This document shows, one piece after another, positions 16,821 to 25,060 of a stretch of DNA of 64,000 nucleotides. The DNA is from Rothia sp035916755. Lineage in GTDB: Bacteria; Actinomycetota; Actinomycetes; Actinomycetales; Micrococcaceae. Position numbers and translations under genes: made by a program. The stretch's first letter is position 1; every line of letters begins with the position of its first letter. The stretch covers positions 124,001 through 188,000 of the forward strand of contig NZ_JAYWIX010000007.1 in NCBI RefSeq assembly GCF_035916755.1. The letters run 5' to 3'. Under the pieces are notes generated by a model. The model saw only the letters and a program-made list of their open reading frames with translations, was not told the origin of the DNA and ran no database searches.

Positions 16821-18671
16821 ATGGTATCTGCCCCGACACCCCAGGTGCGCCCCCAGGAGCGCATTGTTGCTGTAGTGGTGACCTATAACCGCCGTGAGCT
16901 GCTTGAACAGACCCTAGCCGGGATAGAGGCGGGGGAACTGACCCCCGATAGGGTTATCATCGTCAATAACGCTTCTACCGATGGCACCGAAGAGTACCTG
17001 GGCGGCTATCGGAGTTCGCTGGCTACCGATATTGTGCACCTGCCGCAGAACGTGGGCGGCGCAGGCGGCTTCGCTGTGGGCATCGACCGGGCCCTGAACC
17101 GGCATGCCGCAGATCTGGTCTGGGTCATGGACGACGACACCGAACCTACTGAGAACACCCTGTCTGAGGCCTACCGGGCCTGGGCTGACTATTCCCCGGT
17201 GCGGGCAGAGCGCCCGGCCGTTGTGGCTTCTAAGGTGGTGTGGACCAACGGCCAGGACCACCCCATGAACACCATGCGTACCATGTTCGCAGCGGGCCCT
17301 GACCGCACCGCGCGGGCAGCCGCTGTGGGCGCCCGCCCCATCCGTTCGGCGTCCTTTGTTTCAATTCTGATGGATGCTGCCGCCATGCGGGCCACCGACC
17401 TGCCCCTGGCAGACTTCTTTATCTGGAATGACGACTTCGAATACACCACTCGCCTGATTCATCACAGCAACGGTATTGCTACCGAGCGGTCGGTAGCCCG
17501 TCACCACACCAAGACCTTTGGCACCACAGATGCCAAACCTGGCCCCCGCTTCTACAATGATGTGCGCAATAAGCTCTGGGTTTTTTGTGCCCGTCGTACC
17601 CTGAACCCGCTGGAAAAGCTGCTCTACGGGGGTTCGACGGCTCGCCTGTGGGCTAGCACCCTGCTGCGCACCGATGAGAAGAAGACCTATACCGGCTACT
17701 TCCTCAAGGGGGTTCAGGACGCTGCTGCCGGCTATCGCTCCAACAGTGAGGTGCTGGACGGCATCTACCAGCTTGAAACCCCCCAACTGGCCCAGCGCGT
17801 CAAAGAAAACTACGGGAGCGACCCCAAGTTCTCTGTCTTGATGAGCGTTTATGCCGGGGATCAGCCTGAGCACCTGCGCCTGGCCCTAGTCTCGAATACC
17901 GAGGGCCAAACCCTGCGTCCCAACCAGCTGGTACTGGTTCAGGATGGCCCCGTGAGCGCTGAGCTTTCTCAGGTTATCGCTGATTTTGAAGAGCAGAGCT
18001 CCCTTCCGGTGACAGTGGTACGCCTTGCCGAGAACCATGGGCTAGCTGCCGCTCTGCACGAGGGGCTTACCTACTGCGACTACGATATTGTGGCCCGAGC
18101 AGACTCAGACGATGTTTCTGCTCCTAACCGTTTCGCCCAGCAGGTTCCTCTGCTTGCCACGGGCCAGTACGACGTGCTGGGTAGCGCCATGCACGAGTTT
18201 ACGGACGACCCCGCCCGCTCCGAGGCCGAACGCAAGGCTGTGACCGGGGCGAGAGCTATCCGAGAGATGCTTCCGAAACGCAATCCCATGCTGCACCCCA
18301 CCGTGGTCTTCCGCAAGAGCGCTGTGGAGGCCGTTGGCAGCTACGTTGAGGTTCCGGGAGCCGAAGACTATTGGCTCTGGGCCCGCATGAGTCGGGCCGG
18401 GTTCGTCCTGGGCAATCTGAGCCAGCCCCTGGTGAGCTACCGGGTGGCCACTGCCTATACACGACGCGGGGGGATCCAGGCCCTGCGCAAGGACCTTCAA
18501 ATCCAGCGCAGGCTCTATACCGGGGGAGTGCTGAGTCCCGTCCGCTTCGCCCAGAACCTAGCCATACGCGGTGTCTACCGCCTAGCCCCAGAAGAACTGC
18601 GCACCCGGGCCTTTAGGGCCATGACCGGCCGAAACCCGCAGGGGAAGAAAGAGAAGGTCAGCAATGTCTAA
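16821..18671 (+). CDS. Tandem two-domain family 2 glycosyltransferase
   Basis: 616 residues from ATG 16821; an in-frame TTG at 16815 is closer to the ribosome-binding site GAAAGGA and may be used. Domain 1 (about 10-320) is a GT-A fold with VVVTYNRRELLEQ, VNNASTDGTEEYL and the metal-binding VWVMDDDTEP, resembling galactofuranosyl- or rhamnosyltransferases of cell-wall assembly. Domain 2 (about 335-545) is another GT-A domain, with LMSVYAGDQPEHLRLAL, VQDGP and the metal-binding ARADSDD. No membrane helices are obvious. It overlaps the capD gene by 8 bases. The fusion suggests addition of two sugars to one acceptor; substrates are unknown. Confidence 0.88.
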   Translation: MVSAPTPQVRPQERIVAVVVTYNRRELLEQTLAGIEAGELTPDRVIIVNNASTDGTEEYLGGYRSSLATDIVHLPQNVGGAGGFAVGIDRALNRHAADLVWVMDDDTEPTENTLSEAYRAWADYSPVRAERPAVVASKVVWTNGQDHPMNTMRTMFAAGPDRTARAAAVGARPIRSASFVSILMDAAAMRATDLPLADFFIWNDDFEYTTRLIHHSNGIATERSVARHHTKTFGTTDAKPGPRFYNDVRNKLWVFCARRTLNPLEKLLYGGSTARLWASTLLRTDEKKTYTGYFLKGVQDAAAGYRSNSEVLDGIYQLETPQLAQRVKENYGSDPKFSVLMSVYAGDQPEHLRLALVSNTEGQTLRPNQLVLVQDGPVSAELSQVIADFEEQSSLPVTVVRLAENHGLAAALHEGLTYCDYDIVARADSDDVSAPNRFAQQVPLLATGQYDVLGSAMHEFTDDPARSEAERKAVTGARAIREMLPKRNPMLHPTVVFRKSAVEAVGSYVEVPGAEDYWLWARMSRAGFVLGNLSQPLVSYRVATAYTRRGGIQALRKDLQIQRRLYTGGVLSPVRFAQNLAIRGVYRLAPEELRTRAFRAMTGRNPQGKKEKVSNV

Positions 18672-20526
18672 AGAATCGTCCCCGCAGACCACTTCTATTC
18701 CCATTCTGACATCGAGCACTGAGCGGAAGACCTGGTGGAAGTACGTGCAGATGGGGCTAGACTCCCTAGCCTGGCTGCTAGCCCTACCCGCTGCCTTTGT
18801 TTTGCGCTACGGCATGGATTTGAGCCAGATTGATGCAGGCGGGCTCACCACGGTTGCCCTGGTGGTGGTCGCCCTACAAATTGGTGGGGGCCTGATGATG
18901 GGTCTCTACCGTGGCGTCCACAGCTACGGCACCCTGCAAGAGGGAAGCAAGCTCTACCCCCTGATATTAGCTAACACCATCATTATGCAGATACTGCTGA
19001 TGGTATCGTCCCGTGCCGTTGGTGTGCCCCGCTCGGTGGTACTCATTGCCTTCCCCATCGCTGTTTTGCTGATGATGGGCTTCCGCTACAGCAAGCGAAT
19101 CTATGAGGAAAAGACCAACCGCCCCAGCGGTAAAGATGTGCAGCGGGTGATTGTTTACGGTGCAGGTTTTCTGGGCCGCAACCTGATTTCAACCCTGATG
19201 ACCGACCCCAAGGCAAAGTACCTGCCGGTCGCGATTGTTGACGATGACCGTTCGGTGCGTAACGCCCGTATTCATTCGGTAAAGGTTGAAGGAACTAGCG
19301 CTGACTTGGCCGCCCTGGTAAAACACCACCAGGCTACGAAGGTGCTTATTGCTATTGGCGAGGAGATTCCTGAACGACGCCTGGTCCGCATCGCCCAGAG
19401 CATGAAAAAACTGGGGGTAGAGACCATACGCATTAACTCTGCTGTTCCCGATATGGGCCAGTCCCGTCGCCGCAGCGAAGAGAACAATGAGCGGGAGCTT
19501 CTTGAGAAGATTCGCGGCACCATTGACTACAAGATCGACCACGACCTGATTCGTAGCTATGTGCAGGGTCGCCGGGTGCTTGTGACCGGTGCAGGTGGGT
19601 CGATTGGCTCTGAGCTCTGCCGCCAGATTAATACCTATCAGCCGGCTGAGCTGATGATGCTCGACCGTGATGAGTCCCTGCTCATGGATACCCGGTATTC
19701 TCTGACCGGCCTATCAAGCCTGGACGATCCCAGTGTGATTTTGGCGGACGTGCGGGATTTTGAGGCCCTAGAGGCGGTCTTTACTGAACGTCAACCTGAG
19801 GTTGTATTTCATGCTGCCGCCCTTAAGCATGTCTCTGCCCTTGAGGCTTACCCCAAGGAAGCCTATAAAACCAATACTCTAGGCACCGCAAACGTGCTTA
19901 AGGCTTCAGCTCAGGTTGATGTTCAGGTTTTTGTGAATATCTCGACCGATAAGGCTGCCGACCCCACCACTGCCCTGGGGCAGTCCAAGCGCAGCGCGGA
20001 AATGCTGACGAGCTGGTACGGCGAGCAGACCGGGCATACCTATGTCTCGGTGCGCTTCGGCAATGTTTTTGGTTCTCGCGGTTCTATTAAGCCCCTCTTT
20101 ACCAAGCAGATCTTAGACGGTGGCCCCCTGACCGTGACCGACCGGAACGCCACCCGCTACTTCATGCTAATTCCGGACGCCTGCCTGCTGGTTATGTTGG
20201 CTGGGGCAATCGGGCGAAGCGGCGAGGTGATGGTGCTCGATATGGGCGAGCCGGTCAAGATTCTCAAGGTGGCCGAACATATGCGCAGCCTCTATGAGCG
20301 CTTCGACGTAGCCATCGACGTCATTGGCCTGCGCGCGGGCGAAAAGCGCGACGAGGTACTTTTCGGCCAGGACGAGGTACACCAGCGCAGCGAAGAGAAC
20401 GAAAATATCATGAGGGCTCAAGCCCCCAGGTTTGACCCCGCTGACCTTGACTATGCTCGCTGGCTTGAAAACTACCGTAGCCACCGCGGGTACGACCGCA
20501 CCGAGCATCGGGGGCAGGAGGCCTAA
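18664..20526 (+). CDS. Polysaccharide biosynthesis NDP-sugar dehydratase, CapD/PglF-like
   Basis: 620 residues. About four membrane helices occupy residues 20-140, then a first Rossmann-like domain (VYGAGFLGRNLIS) and a C-terminal SDR domain (VLVTGAGGSIGSELC). This layout is that of membrane-bound UDP-GlcNAc 4,6-dehydratases (PglF, WbpM, CapD) that start rare amino-sugar synthesis. The segment STDKAADPTTALGQSKRSAE shows the family's loss of the usual SDR catalytic tyrosine: Leu stands four residues before the Lys (Met is more common). It overlaps the gene before and abuts wecA (TAATG), so the three are one transcriptional unit. Confidence 0.9.
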   Translation: MSKESSPQTTSIPILTSSTERKTWWKYVQMGLDSLAWLLALPAAFVLRYGMDLSQIDAGGLTTVALVVVALQIGGGLMMGLYRGVHSYGTLQEGSKLYPLILANTIIMQILLMVSSRAVGVPRSVVLIAFPIAVLLMMGFRYSKRIYEEKTNRPSGKDVQRVIVYGAGFLGRNLISTLMTDPKAKYLPVAIVDDDRSVRNARIHSVKVEGTSADLAALVKHHQATKVLIAIGEEIPERRLVRIAQSMKKLGVETIRINSAVPDMGQSRRRSEENNERELLEKIRGTIDYKIDHDLIRSYVQGRRVLVTGAGGSIGSELCRQINTYQPAELMMLDRDESLLMDTRYSLTGLSSLDDPSVILADVRDFEALEAVFTERQPEVVFHAAALKHVSALEAYPKEAYKTNTLGTANVLKASAQVDVQVFVNISTDKAADPTTALGQSKRSAEMLTSWYGEQTGHTYVSVRFGNVFGSRGSIKPLFTKQILDGGPLTVTDRNATRYFMLIPDACLLVMLAGAIGRSGEVMVLDMGEPVKILKVAEHMRSLYERFDVAIDVIGLRAGEKRDEVLFGQDEVHQRSEENENIMRAQAPRFDPADLDYARWLENYRSHRGYDRTEHRGQEA

Positions 20527-21554
20527 TGACTACCTCAGAACTTCTGGCACTGCTTCTGGTGCCCGCCCTTATCGCCCTGGTCGCCGGTCTGCTCTTACCC
20601 TTCGCCGTGCGTCCGCTCCTGCATCGCTGGAACCTGGTCGATATCCCCACTGCACGGTCTTCTCACAGCTTCCCGGTCTTTCGCGGCATGGGGCTGGCAA
20701 CCGCACTTGCAGCGGTGCTGGCCTACCTGGTTGCCCTCATCGACGGGCAGATTTTTACTGATCGGTCTATCGCCCTCTTCGTACTCTTTGGCATGATGGC
20801 ATCGGGTGCTCTGGGCTGGATGGAGGACTACCGCGGGGTCTCTATCAAGGTTCGCTTTGCTGCCCAGCTGCTTATCGGCGCTATCGTCGCTCTGGGAATG
20901 ACCCTGATGCTGGGGACCTCCATCTTCTGGGTCCCCTTAGGGGTCTTTGCGATCGCCGCCTACATCAACGTGGTGAACTTTATGGACGGCATCAACGGCA
21001 TCTCGGGTCTGCACGGCTTTGCTGTGGGAGGGGCTTATGCCTACGCGGGCTGGGTTAACCAAATGCCCTGGCTACTTGCCGGGGGAGCGGCTGTGGCTGC
21101 GGCCTACCTGGCCTTCCTGCCCTGGAATGTGCGTACCGGTAAGAACGTTTTCCTGGGGGACGCCGGCTCCTACTTCCTAGGGGGAGCTATTGCTTCCATG
21201 GCGGTGGGCGCCTTCCTCTCGGGGGTTTATGTGGAGTATATCCTTGCCCCCCTGCTGGTCTACCTGGTAGACACCGGAACTACGCTATTGCGCCGAATCG
21301 TGCGGGGTGAACAATGGTACAAACCCCATCGCAGCCACGCCTACCAACGGTTGACGGACGTCGGTTTCAGCCACCTGGGCAGTGCGGCCCTTGTGACACT
21401 TACTACTTTTGTGGTGACCGCTGTGACAGTGATGGCTCTACCCTTTGAAACCCAGAACGCTATTTGGTCTGCCCTGTTAGTTGTGCTTATCTTGGCCCTT
21501 TACATCTTTTTGCCGACTATGCTCGGGAAGGTGCGTCAGAAAAATGGGGCCTAA
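20526..21554 (+). CDS. Polyprenyl-phosphate sugar-1-phosphate transferase (WecA/TagO/MraY superfamily)
   Basis: A 342-residue integral membrane enzyme with about ten hydrophobic segments, which loads a sugar-1-phosphate from a UDP-sugar onto the polyprenyl-phosphate carrier, the first step of cell-wall glycopolymer synthesis. The motifs NFMDGINGISG, FLGDAGSYFLGG and the HRSHAYQRL loop are well conserved. At the first aspartate pair the sequence is WMEDYRGVSIKVRF (near residue 99), Glu-Asp in place of Asp-Asp. Start ATG overlaps the capD stop; its own stop overlaps the next gene. This corresponds to Rfe (Rv1302) upstream of the ATP synthase operon in mycobacteria. Confidence 0.92.
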   Translation: MTTSELLALLLVPALIALVAGLLLPFAVRPLLHRWNLVDIPTARSSHSFPVFRGMGLATALAAVLAYLVALIDGQIFTDRSIALFVLFGMMASGALGWMEDYRGVSIKVRFAAQLLIGAIVALGMTLMLGTSIFWVPLGVFAIAAYINVVNFMDGINGISGLHGFAVGGAYAYAGWVNQMPWLLAGGAAVAAAYLAFLPWNVRTGKNVFLGDAGSYFLGGAIASMAVGAFLSGVYVEYILAPLLVYLVDTGTTLLRRIVRGEQWYKPHRSHAYQRLTDVGFSHLGSAALVTLTTFVVTAVTVMALPFETQNAIWSALLVVLILALYIFLPTMLGKVRQKNGA

Positions 21555-21966
21555 ACCGCTGGGCATCAACGAGATGCCCTGGGTAAAAATCTTCAGGTCT
21601 GTCTCACTGGCTTTGGCTATCTTGGCCCTAGTCGGTACGATAGTTGGTGTACTTATCGCAGGTAAACCGGCTGCGGGTGGGTTCCTTACGGGGCTTACCC
21701 TGGTTTATCTCAGTTTCGCGGTCGGAATCATGGTTGTGATACCGGCTGAGAAGAAGTCGATGAAAGCGGCGGCAGTGGCTCTAGCGGCCATGTATCCGTT
21801 CAAGATTATGGTTTTCACCGGCCTCTTAGTGTTCGCCCCTATACCGCAGGATTTTCGTAACGGCTGGCTTCTCACCGGAGCCGTCCTGGCACTTGTGGCC
21901 CAGCTTGTCATTGAAACGAAAATTATCTCGAAACAGAGAATCCTCTATTTCGATTCGGTAGGATGA
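21544..21966 (+). CDS. AtpI-like membrane protein at head of ATP synthase operon
   Basis: A 140-residue protein with four predicted membrane helices (hydrophobic blocks near residues 20-40, 45-68, 74-95 and 105-122). It holds the position of the Rv1303/AtpI-like gene before atpB in Actinobacteria; AtpI proteins are thought to help assemble the c-ring or supply Mg2+. ATG 21544 overlaps the wecA stop by 11 bases, implying translational coupling between a cell-wall gene and the ATP synthase operon. Sequence identity to true AtpI cannot be judged by eye, so the role is inferred from topology and position. Confidence 0.7.
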   Translation: MGPKPLGINEMPWVKIFRSVSLALAILALVGTIVGVLIAGKPAAGGFLTGLTLVYLSFAVGIMVVIPAEKKSMKAAAVALAAMYPFKIMVFTGLLVFAPIPQDFRNGWLLTGAVLALVAQLVIETKIISKQRILYFDSVG

Positions 21967-21990
21967 AACTAGGCAAAGGAGCATACACCC

Positions 21991-22245
21991 GTGGGCAACA
22001 CCGACGATAAGTGGTACAAGCAAGATAAGCAGTTACGCTCTGCTGGCGACCTGGTTGCCGGTGGCGGAACAGCCGGGGCCTTTATGACACTTCTGTACGT
22101 CATGATAGGCATTGGTATCTGGAGTTTGGTAGGCTATGGTCTGGACCACTTACTAGGTACAACCTGGATTGCTTGGGCAGGCGGATTCGTTGGCGCCTTT
22201 GGTGGTATCTACCTGGTATTTATCCACATGCAGCAGCGTAAATAA
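21991..22245 (+). CDS. AtpZ/AtpI-like two-helix membrane protein
   Basis: 84 residues with a charged N-terminus and two membrane helices, the second with the pattern WIAWAGGFVGAFGGIYLVF typical of AtpZ-like (F0F1-ATPase subunit, DUF-type) proteins. AtpZ and AtpI together have been proposed to form a Ca2+/Mg2+ channel associated with ATP synthase. The start is GTG 21991, preceded by AAAGGAG at 21974-21980. It lies between the four-helix AtpI-like gene and atpB in the operon. Confidence 0.75.
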   Translation: MGNTDDKWYKQDKQLRSAGDLVAGGGTAGAFMTLLYVMIGIGIWSLVGYGLDHLLGTTWIAWAGGFVGAFGGIYLVFIHMQQRK

Positions 22246-22344
22246 GACCAACTGAAACCGGTTGGCACACACGTACTTTTGATTCTTTAAACCTCTGAGG
22301 TTGCTGGAGCCAGCGGCCAACACGAAGCAATGAAAGGACTTGCC

Positions 22345-23148
22345 TTGATTTCAAACGGGCTAGTTGTCGCAGCGGGAGAGCAGCAGGGCTACGTTCCGCC
22401 CACTATCGATGAGATGCACCTGCCTGCCATCTTCACGATCGGTGATTTTGAGTTCAGCAAGCAGATGCTTCTGGTTATCCTGTCGGTGGTCATCGTTGCT
22501 GGCTTCTTCCTCTTCGCTGCCCGCAAGCGTGCCATGGTTCCCTCACGCACTCAGTTCGTGGGCGAAATGGGGTACGGCCTGGTCCGTAACAGCCTGGGCA
22601 AGGAACTGATTGGCGCCCACCACTACAAGCCTTTTGTTCCCCTGCTCTTCACCGCTTTCTTCTTCATCCTGGTAAATAACCTCTACGGTTCAATTCCCGT
22701 TCTCCAGCTGCCCACCATGTCTCACGTAGGTTCTGCCTACGCCCTGGCAGGTATCGCATACCTGACCTGGGTTGGTGTTGGTATCAAGCGCAAGGGTCTG
22801 GGTAAGTTCTTCAAGGACATGACCATGCCCTCCGGTGTTCCCCCGCTGGTCTACGTCATCCTGATTCCCATCGAGTTCATGTCCAACATGCTCATCCGCC
22901 CCGCAACCCACGCCCTGCGTCTCTTCGCTACCATGTTCGGTGGCCACCTGGCGATTATGGTTGCAGCATCCCTTACCCAGTACCTGATTGTTGAAGCAGG
23001 TGGCATCGCCGCTATCGCCTCGATTGGTTCAGGCGCCCTGGGCCTCTTCCTCTACTTCCTGGAACTCATGATTCAGGTCATCCAGGCCTACGTCTTCACC
23101 CTGCTCCTTGCGGTCTACCTGCAGGGCTCGGTCTCAGAAGGCCACTAA
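22345..23148 (+). CDS. atpB: ATP synthase F0 subunit a
   Basis: The membrane stator subunit that carries the proton half-channels. The frame opens with ATG at 22330, but AAAGGA lies just after that ATG and is correctly spaced for TTG 22345, which I choose; this gives 267 residues (272 with the ATG). The conserved segment ALRLFATMFGGHLA holds the essential arginine, and the C-terminal helices end in QAYVFTLLLAVYLQG, both hallmarks of subunit a. Second membrane gene block of the atpBEFHAGDC operon; 136 bases with two hairpins precede atpE. Confidence 0.95.
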   Translation: MISNGLVVAAGEQQGYVPPTIDEMHLPAIFTIGDFEFSKQMLLVILSVVIVAGFFLFAARKRAMVPSRTQFVGEMGYGLVRNSLGKELIGAHHYKPFVPLLFTAFFFILVNNLYGSIPVLQLPTMSHVGSAYALAGIAYLTWVGVGIKRKGLGKFFKDMTMPSGVPPLVYVILIPIEFMSNMLIRPATHALRLFATMFGGHLAIMVAASLTQYLIVEAGGIAAIASIGSGALGLFLYFLELMIQVIQAYVFTLLLAVYLQGSVSEGH

Positions 23149-23157
23149 AAATATAGG

Positions 23158-23210
23158 TTTTCTCCGTCGGGCACACCGGCGGACGAGAAAAGCAACCCGC
23201 TTTAGCGGGG
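23158..23210 (+). promoter_or_regulatory. Two intercistronic hairpins ahead of atpE
   Basis: TTTTCTC (23158-23164) pairs with GAGAAAA (23185-23191), with an adjoining GTC/GAC, and CCCGC/GCGGG at 23196-23209 closes a TTTA loop. Neither is followed by a T-tract, so they are not simple terminators. Placed before the gene for the most abundant subunit, they may set mRNA stability or translation. Confidence 0.4.
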
Positions 23211-23284
23211 AGTGTCCACATCAAAACTCTGCCCCTTACACAACACACAAACCGCAAGGGGCACTGTGAAAGGAAACAAACATC

Positions 23285-23494
23285 ATGGAACTCACCGGTT
23301 CACTTACCGCAGTTGGTTACGGTCTGTCAGCTATCGGCGGTGGCATCGGCGTAGGTCTGATCTTCGCAGCCTACATGACCTCTGTTGCTCGTCAGCCCGA
23401 GTCACAGCGCACCCTGCAGCCCATGCTCTTCCTGGGCTTCGCACTGGTTGAAGCACTGGCAGTTCTCGGCCTGGTTCTTGCGTTTATCAAGTAA
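23285..23494 (+). CDS. atpE: ATP synthase F0 subunit c
   Basis: 69 residues, the two-helix hairpin that forms the rotating c-ring. Helix 1 carries the glycine-rich run GYGLSAIGGGIGVGLIFAAY; the polar loop ARQPES (about 35-40) contacts gamma/epsilon; helix 2 holds the ion-binding Glu56 in FALVEALAVLG. No Gln/Ser/Thr sodium signature is evident, so a proton-driven ring is likely. ATG 23285 follows GAAAGGA with proper spacing. Confidence 0.97.
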   Translation: MELTGSLTAVGYGLSAIGGGIGVGLIFAAYMTSVARQPESQRTLQPMLFLGFALVEALAVLGLVLAFIK

Positions 23495-23545
23495 TTTTTG
23501 GCCCCGCCGAAAGATTGACCAAACTATAGAACAGGAAAACCCCCT

Positions 23546-24091
23546 ATGTCTCACTTAATGGCAGCAGCAGAGGGCGCGAACCCTCTGGTCCCCAATGTCT
23601 GGGAAATCGCCATTACCGCCATCGGGTTCCTGCTCCTCCTCTTCATCGTCACCAAGTACGTTGTCCCGGCATTCGAAAAGATTTACCAGGACCGTAAAGA
23701 AGCAATTGAGGGTGGTCTAGCCAAGGCTGAAAAGGCTCAGGCAGAGGCCGCGGCAGCACGCGAAGAGTACGGCCAGCAGCTCGAAAGCGCTCGTCTGGAA
23801 GCTCAGAAGATTCGCGAAGAAGCACGCGCCGAAGGCGACGCCATCGTGGCAGAAGCTAAGGAGCGCGCAAACGCTGAGGCCGCCCGCATCACCGAAAACG
23901 CTCAGAAGACCATCGAGGCAGAACGTGCAGCTGCCGCAGCATCACTTCGTGCCGAAGTTGGCGCTCTGGCAACCTCACTGGCTGGCAAGATTGTGGGCGA
24001 ATCCCTCAACGATGATGAGCGATCCGCACGTGTAGTCGATCGTTTTCTTGCTGACCTTGACGCGCAGCAGCAGGCAGGTGCAGCCCGCTAA
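23546..24091 (+). CDS. atpF: ATP synthase F0 subunit b
   Basis: 181 residues: a membrane helix near residues 18-40 (EIAITAIGFLLLLFIVTKYV) and then a long charged Ala/Glu/Arg-rich coiled coil that forms the peripheral stalk linking F0 to the delta subunit on F1. The stop overlaps the atpH start (TAATG), so the two stalk subunits are translationally coupled. Length is normal for the family. Confidence 0.96.
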   Translation: MSHLMAAAEGANPLVPNVWEIAITAIGFLLLLFIVTKYVVPAFEKIYQDRKEAIEGGLAKAEKAQAEAAAAREEYGQQLESARLEAQKIREEARAEGDAIVAEAKERANAEAARITENAQKTIEAERAAAAASLRAEVGALATSLAGKIVGESLNDDERSARVVDRFLADLDAQQQAGAAR

Positions 24092-24903
24092 TGTCAGCAG
24101 TATCGACTGAATCACTGAACAAGGTGGAACAGGTTCTGGTGGCCCAGCCTACCGATAACCCGACCCACCTCGCAGAAGAGCTCTTCGCTGTTGTCGATGT
24201 TATCGACACCAACGGCGGGTTCCGGCGAGGTCTAACCGATCCTTCCCGCGAAGCAGCGCAGCGAGCAGGCATCGCCCGCTCCGTTCTGGGCGGCAAGATT
24301 TCCGACGCCGCTCTGGCTATCGTTTCTGCAGCAGCAGAAGCCCGCTGGAGTGAAGAACGCGATCTGGCTGATGCCCTCGAAACAACCGCTGTCACCTCAG
24401 TAGCGCTTTCTGCTGAACAGCGCGGAGGTATCGATGCACTGGAGCAGACCGTCAATGAACTGCTGACCTTCATCAACACCGTTGATGCCTCAGCAGAAGT
24501 ACAGGCTGCTCTTGCCGATACCAGGGCAAGCAAGGAAGCACTCAAGAAGCTGGCTGTCAGCCTCGGTGGCCGTGTAGCTACCGCTGAAGGCAAGCTTCTG
24601 CTAGAACGAGTTGCCACTGCGGCCCGCGGAACCACCGCAGCCCGTCTGGCTAACGAGTTCGTAGAAATCATCGTCAAGCGTCAAAACCGTTGGATCGCAC
24701 GAGTTACCTCAGCAACCGCGCTGACTGCAGAGCAGATTGCAAAGCTGCAGGGGTCACTCAACAAGACCTACGGCAAGGAGCTGAAGCTCGATATCACCGT
24801 AGACCCCGCACTTCTGGGCGGTCTGCGCGTGCAGGTAGGGGACGAAGTCATCGATGGCTCGCTGTCCACCCGACTGTCAGAACTCAGCCGCGCTTTCGCA
24901 TAG
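24091..24903 (+). CDS. atpH: ATP synthase F1 subunit delta, long actinobacterial form
   Basis: 270 residues, against about 177 in Escherichia coli. The C-terminal part (about 95-270) has the OSCP/delta features, ending LGGLRVQVGDEVIDGSLSTR, which is the family's signature close. The extra N-terminal segment is usual in Actinobacteria; unlike mycobacteria it is not fused to subunit b, because a separate atpF is present. It attaches the peripheral stalk to the top of the alpha3beta3 head. The start overlaps the atpF stop. Confidence 0.95.
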   Translation: MSAVSTESLNKVEQVLVAQPTDNPTHLAEELFAVVDVIDTNGGFRRGLTDPSREAAQRAGIARSVLGGKISDAALAIVSAAAEARWSEERDLADALETTAVTSVALSAEQRGGIDALEQTVNELLTFINTVDASAEVQAALADTRASKEALKKLAVSLGGRVATAEGKLLLERVATAARGTTAARLANEFVEIIVKRQNRWIARVTSATALTAEQIAKLQGSLNKTYGKELKLDITVDPALLGGLRVQVGDEVIDGSLSTRLSELSRAFA

Positions 24904-25002
24904 GCGATTTACACAGTCGAGACCTCGACGGTGATTTAGAAGATACACAGACGACATCGGGCAAGCTTAAGAAGCACAACCCGAGCACGTCACACAAGTT
25001 TC

Positions 25003-25033
25003 GGTGGGCCTGCCGCCATTCGGCAGGCACACC
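25003..25033 (+). promoter_or_regulatory. Intercistronic hairpin between atpH and atpA
   Basis: GCCTGCCG at 25008-25015 pairs exactly with CGGCAGGC at 25021-25028 around a CCATT loop, extended by GGTG/CACC outside a single mismatch. There is no T-tract; it sits 28 bases before the atpA start and may protect or expose the atpA ribosome-binding site. The 157-base gap shows no gene. Confidence 0.5.
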
Positions 25034-25060
25034 AACAAATTAGGAGAGCAGGGACATAAG

